Shown: one piece after another, positions 18,217-28,358 of the stretch
Position numbering within the stretch: the first letter of the stretch is position 1
Layout: each line of letters starts with the position of its first letter
From: CAJQHK01 sp038142525
GTDB taxonomy: Bacteria; Pseudomonadota; Alphaproteobacteria; Rickettsiales; UBA1997
NCBI GenBank assembly: GCA_038142525.1
Contig: JAYQKE010000006.1
Location: 90,396-154,395 of the forward strand
Direction: 5' to 3'
Length of the DNA: 64,000 nucleotides
The notes under the pieces: generated by a model
Seen by the model: the letters and a program-made list of their open reading frames with translations, nothing else
What the model was told of the DNA's origin: nothing
Database searches by the model: none
Translations under genes and position numbers: made by a program

Positions 18217-19990
18217 TTATCTGAAGCTTGTTCTATTATTTCTAATAAAGAACTCATTATTAGTAATTCTGAAGTTAATATACCATTTTTAGCATTTGGG
18301 CCATATACTATATTAAAAGGTATGGCGTAGCGATTATACCCCTTCATATAATCTAATATTTTTTGATTTGGTTTTGTCATATCTCCTCTCATTGCTATTA
18401 TTTCTCCAGATTTGATTTTATTGCTAATCTTAGTTTTATTTAAGACAGTAAATTTATTAACTTTGCAAGTTATGCACCAATCGGCTGTTATATCAACTAA
18501 TATAATTTTATCTTGTTTTATATATTTTTGAAGAAGAGTTTCATCAAATTTAATCCATAATTTATTATAATTCTTTTCATGCGATTCTATCTTATTATGT
18601 AATTTAATAGGAAAAACCAAAGTAATTACAGATATAATTAGTAAAATTATTAATCTTTTGAGATAATTAATTTTATTATTACTAATTTTCAAGAATGCCA
18701 ATATAGAAATTAATAATAAAGTAACAAACATTGACGAGGCAAAGCCGATATTATTTAAAATAATATAGATGATCCAAATCAATGTTGCTATCAATAGTCC
18801 TGACATAAGATGTTTAACATTTTTAGTCCAAGCACCAGATTGTGGTAGTAATTTTATAGAATGTGGGAATAATATTAAAATAAAATAGGGAAAGGCGAAT
18901 CCAATAGATATGGCAAAAAATATTGCTAAAATTATTAAGATATTCTGAGTTAAAGCAAAAGAGATTGATGTACCAAGAAATGGTGCAGAACAAGGAGTTG
19001 CCAATAGAACTGCCAATATTCCAGAAAGAAAATTAGCAATAAAGATGTTTTTTTCTCTCTCCTTTCGGGTAATTTTACGATTTAATCCTGATATTAAATT
19101 TGAACTAAAATTTATATCAAAATTGCCAAATAAATTTGCTATGAAGATGGTTAAAATTATGGCAATGATAATCAGAAAATATGGATTTTGAAATTGCAAA
19201 CCCCAACCAAATCGATTGCCAACTTCCCTGAGTAAGATGGTAAAAAATGCTAATAGCAAAAAGGTAAAAATAATACCCAAAATAGTTGCAAGATATATTT
19301 TTTTAACTCTTGCTACCTTAAGATTACGATATTTTACAACTGACATTAATTTTACAGATAAAACAGGTAAAACGCAGGGCATAATATTTAAGATTAACCC
19401 GCCAATAAAGGCAAAGAAGATAATTTTTAAAAAATATTTATAGTTAAAATTATCTTTAATTTCATCAGTAAATTTACTAATTAGCGAAAGTGATTTATGA
19501 TCAATTTCTTTATTTTTGATATGTAGGGATATTTTATTTTCAGCAGGAATGCATATTTTATTACAGATTCCATAATTGATTTTAAGATTTATCAAAACAT
19601 CCTCATTAGGGTTGATAATATTAAGTTTGATTGGAATTATTACCTCATTTTCATAGATATTATACCAGTAAGTTTCATCATCAAATGTTTCAGATTTTTT
19701 GGTTGCTTCTGGCCATAAAATCTGATGATTGCTGATATCAATATTTTTAGAATTTGTAAAATCAAATTGAGGTTCTTGAGAAAAGCTATTTTTTTCTGGT
19801 GAATATATATACCAATCTGGTTTGATTTTAAAATAAACTCCTAAGATTAGGTCATTATTTTTATCAAAACTTGATATTAGTGAGATATTGGCAGATTTAT
19901 TATTATTTGAGTGAAATTCTGTTTGAGCTTGACTTTGATATTAAAAGAAAATAATAGTAAGATTGTAAAAATAATTTTTCTTACTTGCAT
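18213..19990 (-). pseudogene. Thiol:disulfide interchange protein DsbD/ScsB type, frameshift in the signal region
   Basis: From ATG 19988-19990 a signal peptide (MQVRKIIFTILLLFSF) breaks frame near 19941-19946. The rest is continuous: a periplasmic N-terminal domain (WPEATKK, YWYNIYENEVIIPIKL, YGICNKICIP with its paired cysteines), eight or so membrane helices with MPCVLPVLSVK and TPCSAPFLGT, and a C-terminal thioredoxin domain with WCITCK. Together these pass electrons from cytoplasmic thioredoxin to the periplasm. Restored length about 592 residues. First gene of the leftward string; the 3' end overlaps ialB by 4 bases. Confidence 0.88.
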
Positions 19991-20046
19991 AGAATTTACT
20001 TTAATGTTTAAATTGATATCCCTAAAATCTATTTTTTAAAAATTTA

Positions 20047-20098
20047 CGGAAACTTGTTGGAAAACTAAAAATTTCGTAAGATATTTTTAGTTTCTCAG
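20047..20098. repeat. Degenerate palindromic element / terminator-like hairpin
   Basis: AAACTAAAAAT (20062-20072) pairs with ATTTTTAGTTT (20083-20093) across a 10-base loop. The core and flanks resemble the 50-bp palindrome at 25985-26034. It lies between divergent dsbD and the zinc-finger gene, so it is a repeat rather than a terminator for either. Confidence 0.5.
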
Positions 20099-20149
20099 AT
20101 TTTACTATGGTAATATTAGTAAAATTAAAAATAAATCATTTTATAGTTT

Positions 20150-20308
20150 ATGACAAAAGAGGATATAGGTCAGAATGTAAAAAAAATATCTTGTAGTGGT
20201 GATGATAATTTATCAAAACATCCATTAATTTATCTTGATATTAAGAACAAAAAACAAGCTATTTGTCCTTATTGTGGTAAAATATTCTTAAATAAAAACA
20301 TAAAATAA
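20150..20308 (+). CDS. Small CHCC zinc-finger protein (NDUFS6-like)
   Basis: 52 residues starting at ATG 20150. The pattern KISCSGDD...HPLIYLDI...AICPYCGKIF carries Cys, His, Cys, Cys in the zf-CHCC arrangement (C-x8-H-x14-C-x2-C) found in bacterial homologues of complex I subunit NDUFS6. The stop overlaps the purA start (TAATG), so the two are probably co-translated. Too short to be obvious in an ORF scan but well supported by its motif. Confidence 0.8.
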   Translation: MTKEDIGQNVKKISCSGDDNLSKHPLIYLDIKNKKQAICPYCGKIFLNKNIK

Positions 20309-21594
20309 TGAGCAATATTGTTATTATTGGATTACAGTGGGGTGACGAAGGTAAAGGAAAATTAGTAGATTTTTTATCCGATTCTTTTGATGCTGTAGTT
20401 CGTTTCCAAGGTGGTCATAATGCTGGTCATACAATTAAAAATAATGGTAAGACTTATAAATTGAGTATCCTACCTTCTGGATTGATTCAAAATAAATATT
20501 CTGTTATTGGCTCTGGTGTAGTTGTGGACCCATTTACTTTATTAGATGAGATTAAAAATTTAAAAGAAGCTGGAATAAACATCTCTCCTGATAATTTAAA
20601 TATTGCTGATAATTGTTCTTTAATTTTTTCTTTTCATAAGGATTTAGATGCAATCTTAGAAAGTAATAAGGGTAAGAAAAAAATAGGAACTACTGGCAGA
20701 GGTATTGGACCTGCTTATGAGGATCGAGTTGGCAGAAGGTCAATTAGGATTTGCGATTTGATGAATGAAGAAGTCCTTGCTGAAAGATTAGAGAATATTT
20801 TATTTTATCATAATGTTTTGAGGAAAGGCTTTGGTCTTGAAAAGATTAATTTTAAGTTAATTTTAAAGGAAATTTTAGCTATCAGAGAGGAAATTATTCC
20901 ATATTGTAAAGATTCTTTTGAAATCACTAGAAAGTTAAAGGCTAAAAAAAATATTATGTTTGAGGGTGCTCAGGGAGCTCTTTTGGACGTTGCTAACGGA
21001 ACTTATCCTTTCGTTACTTCTTCTCATACTATTAGTGGTGCTGCTTTTGTGGGTGGTTGCGTTGCAACATCTGATATTGACAAAACTATTGGAATTTTAA
21101 AGGCCTATACTACTCGTGTTGGATCTGGGCCTTTTCCAACTGAGTTAGATGATGAGATAGGTCAATTTTTAAAATTAGAGGGGGCTGAAATTGGAACGGT
21201 TACTGGTCGTGATAGAAGATGTGGCTGGTTTGATGTTGCCCTTGTTAAAAAGGCAATTACCTTATCAAGTGTTAATTCTGTTGTTTTAACTAAATTGGAT
21301 GTTTTGGATAAGTTGGAGAAGATTAAAATTTGTACCTCTTATGATATTGATGGTAAAATTTATGATTATTTGCCAAATAGAATTGATTTACAAAATAAGG
21401 CTAAACCAATTTATGAAGAAATGGCTGGTTGGCAAGAATCGGTTAGAAATATTACAAAAATTGAAGATCTGCCAGAAAATGCTATCAAATATATTAAAAG
21501 AATTGAAAAGATTTGTGGTATAAATATTGATATTATTTCTACTGGTCCAGATAGAAAAGAAACTATTATAGTTGATACTGATGTTATAAAATAA
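20308..21594 (+). CDS. purA: Adenylosuccinate synthetase
   Basis: 428 residues, standard length, intact. Converts IMP, aspartate and GTP to adenylosuccinate, the first committed AMP step. The GTP-binding loop GLQWGDEGKGK is at the N-terminus, FQGGHNAGH near residue 34, TTGRGIGPAYED near 128, EGAQGALLDV near 220 and TVTGRDRRCGW near 300, all canonical. Coupled to the upstream zinc-finger gene. The only AMP-pathway gene in the window. Confidence 0.97.
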   Translation: MSNIVIIGLQWGDEGKGKLVDFLSDSFDAVVRFQGGHNAGHTIKNNGKTYKLSILPSGLIQNKYSVIGSGVVVDPFTLLDEIKNLKEAGINISPDNLNIADNCSLIFSFHKDLDAILESNKGKKKIGTTGRGIGPAYEDRVGRRSIRICDLMNEEVLAERLENILFYHNVLRKGFGLEKINFKLILKEILAIREEIIPYCKDSFEITRKLKAKKNIMFEGAQGALLDVANGTYPFVTSSHTISGAAFVGGCVATSDIDKTIGILKAYTTRVGSGPFPTELDDEIGQFLKLEGAEIGTVTGRDRRCGWFDVALVKKAITLSSVNSVVLTKLDVLDKLEKIKICTSYDIDGKIYDYLPNRIDLQNKAKPIYEEMAGWQESVRNITKIEDLPENAIKYIKRIEKICGINIDIISTGPDRKETIIVDTDVIK

Positions 21595-21598
21595 TTAA

Positions 21599-22762
21599 AT
21601 GGCAGAATCCAAAAAAATTACTGTTGCTCAAATTTTGCCAACCATTGAAAATGGTGGTGTTGAGAGAGGGGTTTTTGATTTATCAAAATTTGCCTTATCT
21701 TGTCAGGATCTGGAAATGATAGTTATTTCTGCTTCTGGATCAATGTTAAAGCGGTTTCAGCAACATAAAATTAAACATATTAATCTTCCTGTAAATAGTA
21801 AGAACCCTATTCAGATAATTTTAAATATTTTTAGAATTAGAAAGATTATTAAAAAATATGACATTGATATTTGTCATGTTAGATCTAGAGCGCCTGCTTG
21901 GAGTGTTTATTTTGCTTGTAAAAAAACAAGATGTAAATTTTTAACCACTTTTCATGGGCTTTATTCTTTTAAAGGTTTATTTTCTAATAATTCTTTTTTG
22001 AAGAGGAAATATAATTCTATTATGGTGCAATCAAATTTGATTATTGCTGTATCAAATTTTATCAAAAATCATATCATTAAGGAATATTTGGTAGCAGAAG
22101 ATAGGATAAAAGTAATTCATAGAGGTTCTGATATTAAATATTTCAACAAGGATAATGTTCATAAGGAAAGAATTGTTAAATTGATAGAAAAATTGCAATT
22201 GACAGATGATAAGAATGTTATTCTTCTTCCTGGAAGATTTAGTTCTTGGAAAGGGCATAATTTATTATTAGATGCCTTGGAGCGCATTAAGTCTGAAGAT
22301 TTTATCTGTTTGATGGTTGGTAAATCCAATAATAGTTACACTGATGATTTAGAGAAAAAAATTAAAGAAAAGGATTTACAGGGTAAGGTAAGGATTTTAG
22401 GTCAGATATCTGACATGCCCGCTCTTTATATGATTTCTAGCGTTATATTGTCAACAAGTACCAGGCCCGAGGCTTTTGGTAGAATTGCAATTGAGGCTGG
22501 TGCTATGGAAAAGATAATTATTGCCACAAATTTAGGCGGCGCTAAAGAAACTGTTATTAATGGTGAAACTGGATTTTTATTTGATCATAAAAATCCTTCT
22601 GAATTATGTCAAAAAATTCAACATACCCTATCTTTAGATTTAGAAAAAAGACAAGAGATGGGTAAAAAAGCTAGAAAAAGGGTGGAAGAATATTTTTCTA
22701 GTGAAAAAATGATGTCAGATACCGTAGAAATTTATAAAAATATTATTGTAAAATATTATTAG
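21599..22762 (+). CDS. Glycosyltransferase family 4 (GT-B)
   Basis: 387 residues. The N-terminal Rossmann part begins ITVAQILPTIENGGVERGV. The C-terminal part has LLPGRFSSWKGHNLLLDAL and the GT4 E-x7-E motif in RPEAFGRIAIEAGAMEK. It probably transfers a sugar from a nucleotide donor onto an envelope glycan or lipid; donor and acceptor cannot be told. Four bases separate it from purA. Intact. Confidence 0.88.
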   Translation: MAESKKITVAQILPTIENGGVERGVFDLSKFALSCQDLEMIVISASGSMLKRFQQHKIKHINLPVNSKNPIQIILNIFRIRKIIKKYDIDICHVRSRAPAWSVYFACKKTRCKFLTTFHGLYSFKGLFSNNSFLKRKYNSIMVQSNLIIAVSNFIKNHIIKEYLVAEDRIKVIHRGSDIKYFNKDNVHKERIVKLIEKLQLTDDKNVILLPGRFSSWKGHNLLLDALERIKSEDFICLMVGKSNNSYTDDLEKKIKEKDLQGKVRILGQISDMPALYMISSVILSTSTRPEAFGRIAIEAGAMEKIIIATNLGGAKETVINGETGFLFDHKNPSELCQKIQHTLSLDLEKRQEMGKKARKRVEEYFSSEKMMSDTVEIYKNIIVKYY

Positions 22763-22790
22763 CGAGTTTTTCAGGATTGGTTAGTTACAG

Positions 22791-23219
22791 CTAAGGTTTG
22801 GAATTGGTATTAATATTATCATCGAGTATTTTTTTGATATCATTCAAAAATAAATCATAAAATTCTTGTCTAAATTCTGCTTTAGATATTAGATTAAAGG
22901 CTTTTTTAACGGTTAAATGTTTTTCAAAAATCTCCTTACCAAATTTTTCATAACATTCTAATATAAATTCACCCTTTGGTGATAGATCATAAGTTTCATT
23001 GCTTAATTCATCCATATCAAAATTTTCATAATTTCTTAGAATATCCTCTATGTCATTGGCAACATAATGCCTAATATCATGAATTGTTTTGGGGTATGAT
23101 TTTTTAAATAATTTGTAGAATAATGTGAATGGAGAATATTTGATTGATTTTTTAAGGAAATTATTAATTCCAATTTCAATTTCTCTGACTATTTCTAAGG
23201 AAAAATCTTTGATTATCAT
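22791..23219 (-). CDS. Hypothetical protein
   Basis: 142 residues, not recognised. Charged and helical, no signal peptide or membrane segment; one run (YSPFTLFYKLFKKSYPKTI) is aromatic and basic. It is the last gene of the holB-hpt-ABC ATPase string and its start touches the stop of the ATPase, suggesting co-translation. It could be an accessory or regulatory partner of the ABC ATPase, but it lacks the hydrophobicity of a permease. Confidence 0.6.
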   Translation of the reverse strand: MIIKDFSLEIVREIEIGINNFLKKSIKYSPFTLFYKLFKKSYPKTIHDIRHYVANDIEDILRNYENFDMDELSNETYDLSPKGEFILECYEKFGKEIFEKHLTVKKAFNLISKAEFRQEFYDLFLNDIKKILDDNINTNSKP

Positions 23220-23949
23220 TAATTATTATTTGATGAATCGATAGATTGAATAAAAGATTTTTCTAAATTATCGGTTTTTTGTTCTTTTTTCAAAATATCA
23301 CTATTGCCGACAAATATAATTTTACCGCCATGTAAAATGGCAATTCTATCGCAAATCTCATCAATATCTGACAATATATGTGAACTAAAAAATATGGAAT
23401 GACCCTGATTTTTGTAATTTAATAATTGTTTTTTTAGTGTAATTCTGGCCTTTGGATCAAGACCGCTCATTGGTTCATCTAATATTATTAGCTTATTTTT
23501 GGTTAAAAAACTTGCCATAAGACCAATTTTCTGGGTCATTCCTTTTGAATATTTTGAAATTTTTTCTGGTAGAATTTTGGATCTAGATCTAAATTTTTTG
23601 CCAGTATTTCTGCCTCCTCTAAGTTAAAATTAATTTTGTGGAATCCAAGATTTAATTTTAAAAAGTCAATTCCAGTAAGATGGGTAGATGGTTGAAATTT
23701 TTCTGGTAGATAGCAAATATTTGTTCTAGATTTTGGGTTTTTATGATCCTGACCAAAAATTTTAACTTGGCCAGAATCTGCATCTAATAAATCAATAATG
23801 ATTTTTATCAAGGTAGTTTTCCCAGCTCCATTAAGACCAATAAATCCAAATATTTCATTTTCATTAACAGAAAGACAGATATCGTTTAAAGTTTCTCTCG
23901 TCGCAAATGATTTAAATATATGATCTATTACTAATGGATTATCAGACAT
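23219..23949 (-). pseudogene. ABC transporter ATP-binding protein, one frameshift
   Basis: Drug/lipid-export type ATPase. Walker A GLNGAGKTT near residue 38 in the first frame. After a one-base deficit in the T run 23575-23578, the second frame gives ILPEKISKYSKGMTQKIGLM (the degenerate signature region), Walker B LIILDEPMSGLDP and the H-loop SSHI. Restored length about 243 residues. No permease gene adjoins it, only a soluble hypothetical protein, so the transported substrate is unknown. Follows hpt after 8 bases. Confidence 0.85.
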
Positions 23950-23957
23950 TTAGAAGA

Positions 23958-24317
23958 TTAATTACTTTTCATACTTAATATTGCGTCATTGGTTTCTTCT
24001 AACAGAGATTTTATTTCCTCATAAATTCTGATTCTTTCTTCCTTTTCATATCCCTCATCTTTATTTTGATTTTCAATTATGAATTCGGATAATTTAACCG
24101 CACCGACAGAAGAGCAAGATCCTTTTAATGAATGTAAGACAGAATACCATTGATATTGATTAGAGTTCGAGGATTTTGCTACTTCTTTTATTTCTGCTAT
24201 TTGTTCTTTTGTACTTGATATGAAAATATTGATAAGCTCATTTTTAAATTCACTATCTCCATTGGTTATATTTTCAAAAACTTCTTTATTTAATATAGGC
24301 TTTTCAGTGGTTGACAT
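23958..24317 (-). CDS. Hpt domain phosphotransfer protein
   Basis: 119 residues forming a single histidine-phosphotransfer helical bundle. The phospho-acceptor is the His in VLHSLKGSCSSVGA near residue 60. Stand-alone Hpt proteins shuttle phosphate between hybrid kinases and response regulators. It sits between holB (2 bases) and the ABC ATPase. A soluble histidine kinase lies at 53809-54537; any link between them is speculative. Confidence 0.85.
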   Translation of the reverse strand: MSTTEKPILNKEVFENITNGDSEFKNELINIFISSTKEQIAEIKEVAKSSNSNQYQWYSVLHSLKGSCSSVGAVKLSEFIIENQNKDEGYEKEERIRIYEEIKSLLEETNDAILSMKSN

Positions 24318-24319
24318 AA

Positions 24320-25270
24320 TTATTTTAAATTTGTTTTGATTAATAAAATAATATTTAATATGAAGTATTTTTTATCAAGATTAAATATTTTTATATCTTG
24401 CGATAAGTTATTTATTTTATCCTGAATAGAAAATATTTTTTCCATATTAATATTAACATTTTGAAAAAGACTTTCTTCTGTTAGAATAAAGTCTTGCTTC
24501 TTAAAAGATGCTATTTTTACAATTCTTAATAATAAAAGATTCATTATTTTTATAAAAATATCAAAATTTATTTCTGCAGAAGAAATCTTCTCACAAAAAT
24601 TTATAATTTCAAGCTCATTTGATAAAGTAAATGAAAAAATTAAGTTTTTATATGTATCAAGCCAATTGTTCTGGTATAAAAAGATTGCCTCTTTTATTGA
24701 ATTTGATGATATGAGGTAAAGATTTTTTAAATCTTGCTCTGAAATATCATGAAATTGATTTCTTATTATACGAGACCAGTCATCAAAATTAAATTGTTTT
24801 ATTTTGATAATATTACATCTAGATTTAATAGTTTCTGGGATATTTTTAATATTATGATTAATAAGAAAAATAAAGACACCGCTTTTTGGCTCCTCTATTG
24901 TTTTTAAAACCGCATTAAAAGCATTTTTATTCATATTATCAATGGCATCGATAATAATAATTTTATTTTTAGAAATACCGCTAGATAAATTAGTAAAATC
25001 CTTAATTTCCCTAATATCATCGATTAAAATTTTCTCCTGAGCATTTTTCTTATGGGCCTTAGCTGAAATTAGTAATATATCTGGATGGGATTCTATTTCC
25101 TGCTTCCTATCTCGATCCTTAAAGATAATTTTTTTGGCAAATTCTTTTACAAAATTAGCCTTACCATTGCCTTTTTCACCAGTTATTAAATTACAATGAT
25201 GCAATTTGTCAGCTAGAAAATTTTGCCATAAATTCTCTTCTATCTTCTTATAGCCAATGATGTCTTTCAT
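24320..25270 (-). CDS. holB: DNA polymerase III delta' subunit
   Basis: 316 residues. Clamp-loader AAA+ subunit; P-loop-like GEKGNGKANF near residue 32 and IIIDAIDNMNKNAFNAVLKTIEEP, the canonical delta' sensor segment, near residue 105. The usual zinc-binding cysteines of the N-terminal domain are not evident, as in many alphaproteobacterial homologues. First gene of a leftward operon, divergent from rdgB with an 85-base gap. Intact. Confidence 0.9.
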   Translation of the reverse strand: MKDIIGYKKIEENLWQNFLADKLHHCNLITGEKGNGKANFVKEFAKKIIFKDRDRKQEIESHPDILLISAKAHKKNAQEKILIDDIREIKDFTNLSSGISKNKIIIIDAIDNMNKNAFNAVLKTIEEPKSGVFIFLINHNIKNIPETIKSRCNIIKIKQFNFDDWSRIIRNQFHDISEQDLKNLYLISSNSIKEAIFLYQNNWLDTYKNLIFSFTLSNELEIINFCEKISSAEINFDIFIKIMNLLLLRIVKIASFKKQDFILTEESLFQNVNINMEKIFSIQDKINNLSQDIKIFNLDKKYFILNIILLIKTNLK

Positions 25271-25355
25271 TATTATTTGATTAATGTTTGAGTAATAACA
25301 AAATCTATTTAAAATTCAGAAGATAAATAATTGCAAAATTAAATCAATTAATAAT

Positions 25356-25955
25356 ATGAAAAAAATTCTCATCGCAACGGGCAATAAGGGTAAGTTGGCT
25401 GAAATTTCTAAATTATTGCAAGATATTAATATCTCTACTTTTGGTATTGATGATCATGATTTAAAAGAACCTGAAGAAAATGGCTTAACTTTTGAAGAAA
25501 ACTCCATCATTAAGGCCAAATATTATGGTGATCATATTGGTAAAATTGCCCTTGCTGACGATTCTGGTTTGGTAATTCCGGCAATTGATAATCAGCCGGG
25601 AATTTATTCCGCCAGATGGGCGCCAAATAAGGATTTCAATATTGCTTTTGCAACTATTAGGGAGAAATTACAGGAAAAAAATATTGATCCAGAAAAAGAA
25701 CAAGTTTCTGCTTATTTTATTTGTAATTTGTCGCTCTATAATCCTGAAGATGGCCAGATTAATTCTTTTGAGGGTAGGGTAGATGGCATTTTGCAATTCC
25801 CGCCAAAAGGAGATAAGGGTTTTGGCTATGATCCAATTTTTATTAAAAATGGTGATAATTTAACTTTTGCCGAGATCAATCCAGAAGAGAAGGAGAAAAT
25901 TAGCCATAGGGCAGAAGCTTTTAAGAAGTTAATAAAATTTTTACATAAGAATTGA
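25356..25955 (+). CDS. rdgB: Non-canonical purine NTP pyrophosphatase (RdgB/HAM1)
   Basis: 199 residues, intact. Hydrolyses dITP, XTP and related damaged nucleotides. ILIATGNKGKLAEI at the start (substrate loop), TFEENSIIKAKYY with the metal-binding Glu/Asn, LADDSGLVIPA (catalytic Asp) and GFGYDPIFI are typical. Followed closely by a 58-bp palindrome that may serve as its terminator. Confidence 0.95.
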   Translation: MKKILIATGNKGKLAEISKLLQDINISTFGIDDHDLKEPEENGLTFEENSIIKAKYYGDHIGKIALADDSGLVIPAIDNQPGIYSARWAPNKDFNIAFATIREKLQEKNIDPEKEQVSAYFICNLSLYNPEDGQINSFEGRVDGILQFPPKGDKGFGYDPIFIKNGDNLTFAEINPEEKEKISHRAEAFKKLIKFLHKN

Positions 25956-25984
25956 ATTAATCTCTGCCTGTTTTGTTGTTTTAA

Positions 25985-26034
25985 GGAACCTCTGAAAAAC
26001 TAAAAATTCCAATTTTTAGTTTTTCATAGGTTCC
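25985..26034. repeat. MITE-like 50-bp palindrome with IS-A type ends
   Basis: GGAACCTCTGAAAAACTAAA at the left and its near-perfect inverse at the right form one long stem with a two-base loop, with small bulges (CTG/CAT). TTAA flanks both sides (25981-25984, 26035-26038), like a 4-bp target duplication. The first 16 bases equal the IS-A left end. It is probably a miniature element mobilised by IS-A transposase, and may also terminate rdgB transcription. Confidence 0.65.
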
Positions 26035-26103
26035 TTAAGTATGGAAATTAATGCTAGAAATTTAAACAAGTTTAGGTTATTTTAATTTTTTAACCTTTCT
26101 GGT

Positions 26104-26126
26104 CAAAGCAATTTTTAATTGCTTTG
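26104..26126 (+). promoter_or_regulatory. Hairpin in the thrS leader
   Basis: CAAAGCAATT / AATTGCTTTG with a TTT loop, 30 bases upstream of the thrS start codon. A compact 10-bp stem in the leader could influence thrS translation or termination. There is no run of U directly after it, so it is not a classical intrinsic terminator. Confidence 0.4.
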
Positions 26127-26156
26127 GTCGGGGTTTAAATCAACTACACACAATCA

Positions 26157-28048
26157 ATGACTAAAATCAACATTACTTTTCCAGATGGTAATATTAAGGA
26201 ATTTGATCAAAATTCTACTGGCTTTGATATTGCAAATTCTATCTCAAAATCTTTAGCAAAAGCCTCTTTGGCCATTAAAATTAATGATGATTTTTGGGAC
26301 TTATCACGTCAGATTACCCATGATGCTAAAATTGAGCTAATCACGGCTAAATCACAGGAAGCTCTAGAAATTATCCGTCATGATCGGCCCATATTATGGC
26401 CCAGGCGGTGCAGGAATTATTTGAAAATGTACAGGTGACAATTGGTCCGGCAACTAATGATGGATTCTATTATGATTTTGCAACTTCAAAACCCTTTGCT
26501 TTAGAGGATTTAGGTAAAATTGAAAAACAAATGCAAAAAATCATTAAAAGAAATGAAAAATTGCAAAGGGAAGTTTGGGATCGTAATCGGGCCATTGAGT
26601 TTTTTCAAAAAAAAGGTGAAAAATATAAGGCGGAAATTATTCAAGATTTGCCAGAAAATGAAGAAATAACCCTTTACCGTCAGGGTGATTTTATTGATCT
26701 TTGTCGTGGTCCGCATTTACCTTCAACTTCTTATGTTAAGCATTTTAAACTTTTAAAATTGGCTGGTGCTTATTGGAGAGGTGATTCTAAAAATGAAATC
26801 TTTGCAAAGAATTTATGGTACAGCTTTTTTAACGGAGCAGGATCTTGAGCAATATTTGCATCAATTGCAGGAGGCTGAGAAAAGGGATCACCGAAAATTA
26901 GGTAAGGAATTAGATCTTTTTCATATTCAAGAAGAGGCAACAGGAGCGGTTTTTTGGCATGAAAAAGGCTATGAGCTTTATTTAATCATTGAAAATTACA
27001 TTAGAAAAAAAATTAAAGATCATGGTTATATTGAGGTCAAAACCCCGCAATTAATTGACCGTGTTTTATGGGAAAAATCTGGACATTGGGATAAATTTAA
27101 GGAAAATATGTTTATTGCCGAAAGTGAGGGTACGACTCTTGCTATTAAGCCTATGAATTGCCCAGCCCATGTGCAGATTTTTAATCAAAAATTAACTTCT
27201 TACCGTGATTTACCACTGAGAATGGCAGAATTTGGCTGTTGTCATCGTAATGAACCTTCTGGTTCATTACATGGTATTATGCGAGTTAGGGCTTTTAATC
27301 AAGATGATGCTCATATTTTTTGTGAGGAGCATCAAATTAATGATGAAACTGTGGCTTTTTGTCAATTGCTGCAAGAAATTTACCGTGATTTTGGTTTTAA
27401 AGAGGTTAAGGTAAAATTTTCTACTAGACCAGAAGTTAGAGCTGGAACGGACGAAACTTGGGATAAGGCTGAGCAATCTTTGAAAGATGCGGTGGAAAAG
27501 GCAGATTTGCAATATGAAATTAATGAAGGGGAGGGTGCTTTTTATGGTCCTAAATTAGAATTTGTTTTAGTTGATGCTATTGGACGAGATTGGCAATGCG
27601 GTACTTTGCAAGTTGATTTTATTATGCCAGAAAGGCTTGGTGCAACTTATATTGCTAGCGATGGTTCAAAAAAACATCCAGTAATTTGCATCGGGCAATT
27701 TTAGGTACTTTTGAAAGATTTATTGGTATTTTAATTGAAAATACGGCAGGCGCCTTTCCTTTGTGGTTGGCCCCAGTGCAGATGGTAGTCACAACAATTA
27801 GTAATAAATTTGATGATTATGCTAAGGAGGTTTTAAGCCAGCTACAAAAAAATGATTTTAGGGCTAAAATTGATTTAAGATCAGAAAAAATCAATTATAA
27901 AATCAGGGAACATTCTTTACAAAAAATTCCTTATATTCTTATCATTGGTGAAAAGGAGGTGGCTGAGAAAAAAATTAGTATTAGGGAATTTGGTAGTAAA
28001 AAGGAAGAAGTATTGAAATTAGAGGAGTTTATTAAGAAAATTAAATAA
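26157..28048 (+). pseudogene. thrS: Threonyl-tRNA synthetase, three frameshifts
   Basis: All parts of ThrS are present in order but in successive frames. The TGS domain (ITFPDGNIKEF) reads to about 26384; the editing domain (HIMAQAVQELFENVQVTIGPATNDGFYYDF, YRQGDFIDLCRGPHLP) to about 26800; the catalytic core (ALPMNCPAH-like AIKPMNCPAH, GCCHRNEPSGSLHGIMRVR) to about 27685; then LHRAILGTFERFIG and the anticodon-binding domain to 28048. Each break needs a single base (a T missing, a C extra, a T missing). About 630 residues when restored. Three hits in one essential gene are unusual even for this window. Confidence 0.85.
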
Positions 28049-28049
28049 T

Positions 28050-28274
28050 ATGCCTATTCGAAATATTGACGATATTGATCTTACTAAAAAAATTCCATTA
28101 TATGATGCAGGAGGTGGTCATTTAAATAATGTTAAATGTTTAGAGATTGAAGGAGATTCAGATAGCGATTCTATTATTATTTGTGTTAGTGGTTTTGGTA
28201 TGTATGAAGCTTTTGATAATGCGCGATCTTTATTGTTTTCTTTCTTTAAAGTATTTTTAAAAAAGTTACTTTAA
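28050..28274 (+). CDS. Hypothetical small protein
   Basis: 74 residues starting right after the thrS stop. Not recognised. The N-terminus is polar (PIRNIDDIDLTKKIPLYDAGGGH), followed by an acidic DSDSDS stretch, and the C-terminus is hydrophobic (SLLFSFFKVFLKKLL). It may be the truncated start of a longer protein, with the hydrophobic end being out-of-frame sequence. Confidence 0.4.
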   Translation: MPIRNIDDIDLTKKIPLYDAGGGHLNNVKCLEIEGDSDSDSIIICVSGFGMYEAFDNARSLLFSFFKVFLKKLL

Positions 28275-28358
28275 AGTTTATAATTACTATTATTAATAAA
28301 GTTTGGCAATAAAAGATAGGTCAGACTAAAATATTAAACATTTTTTAATAAATAAATT

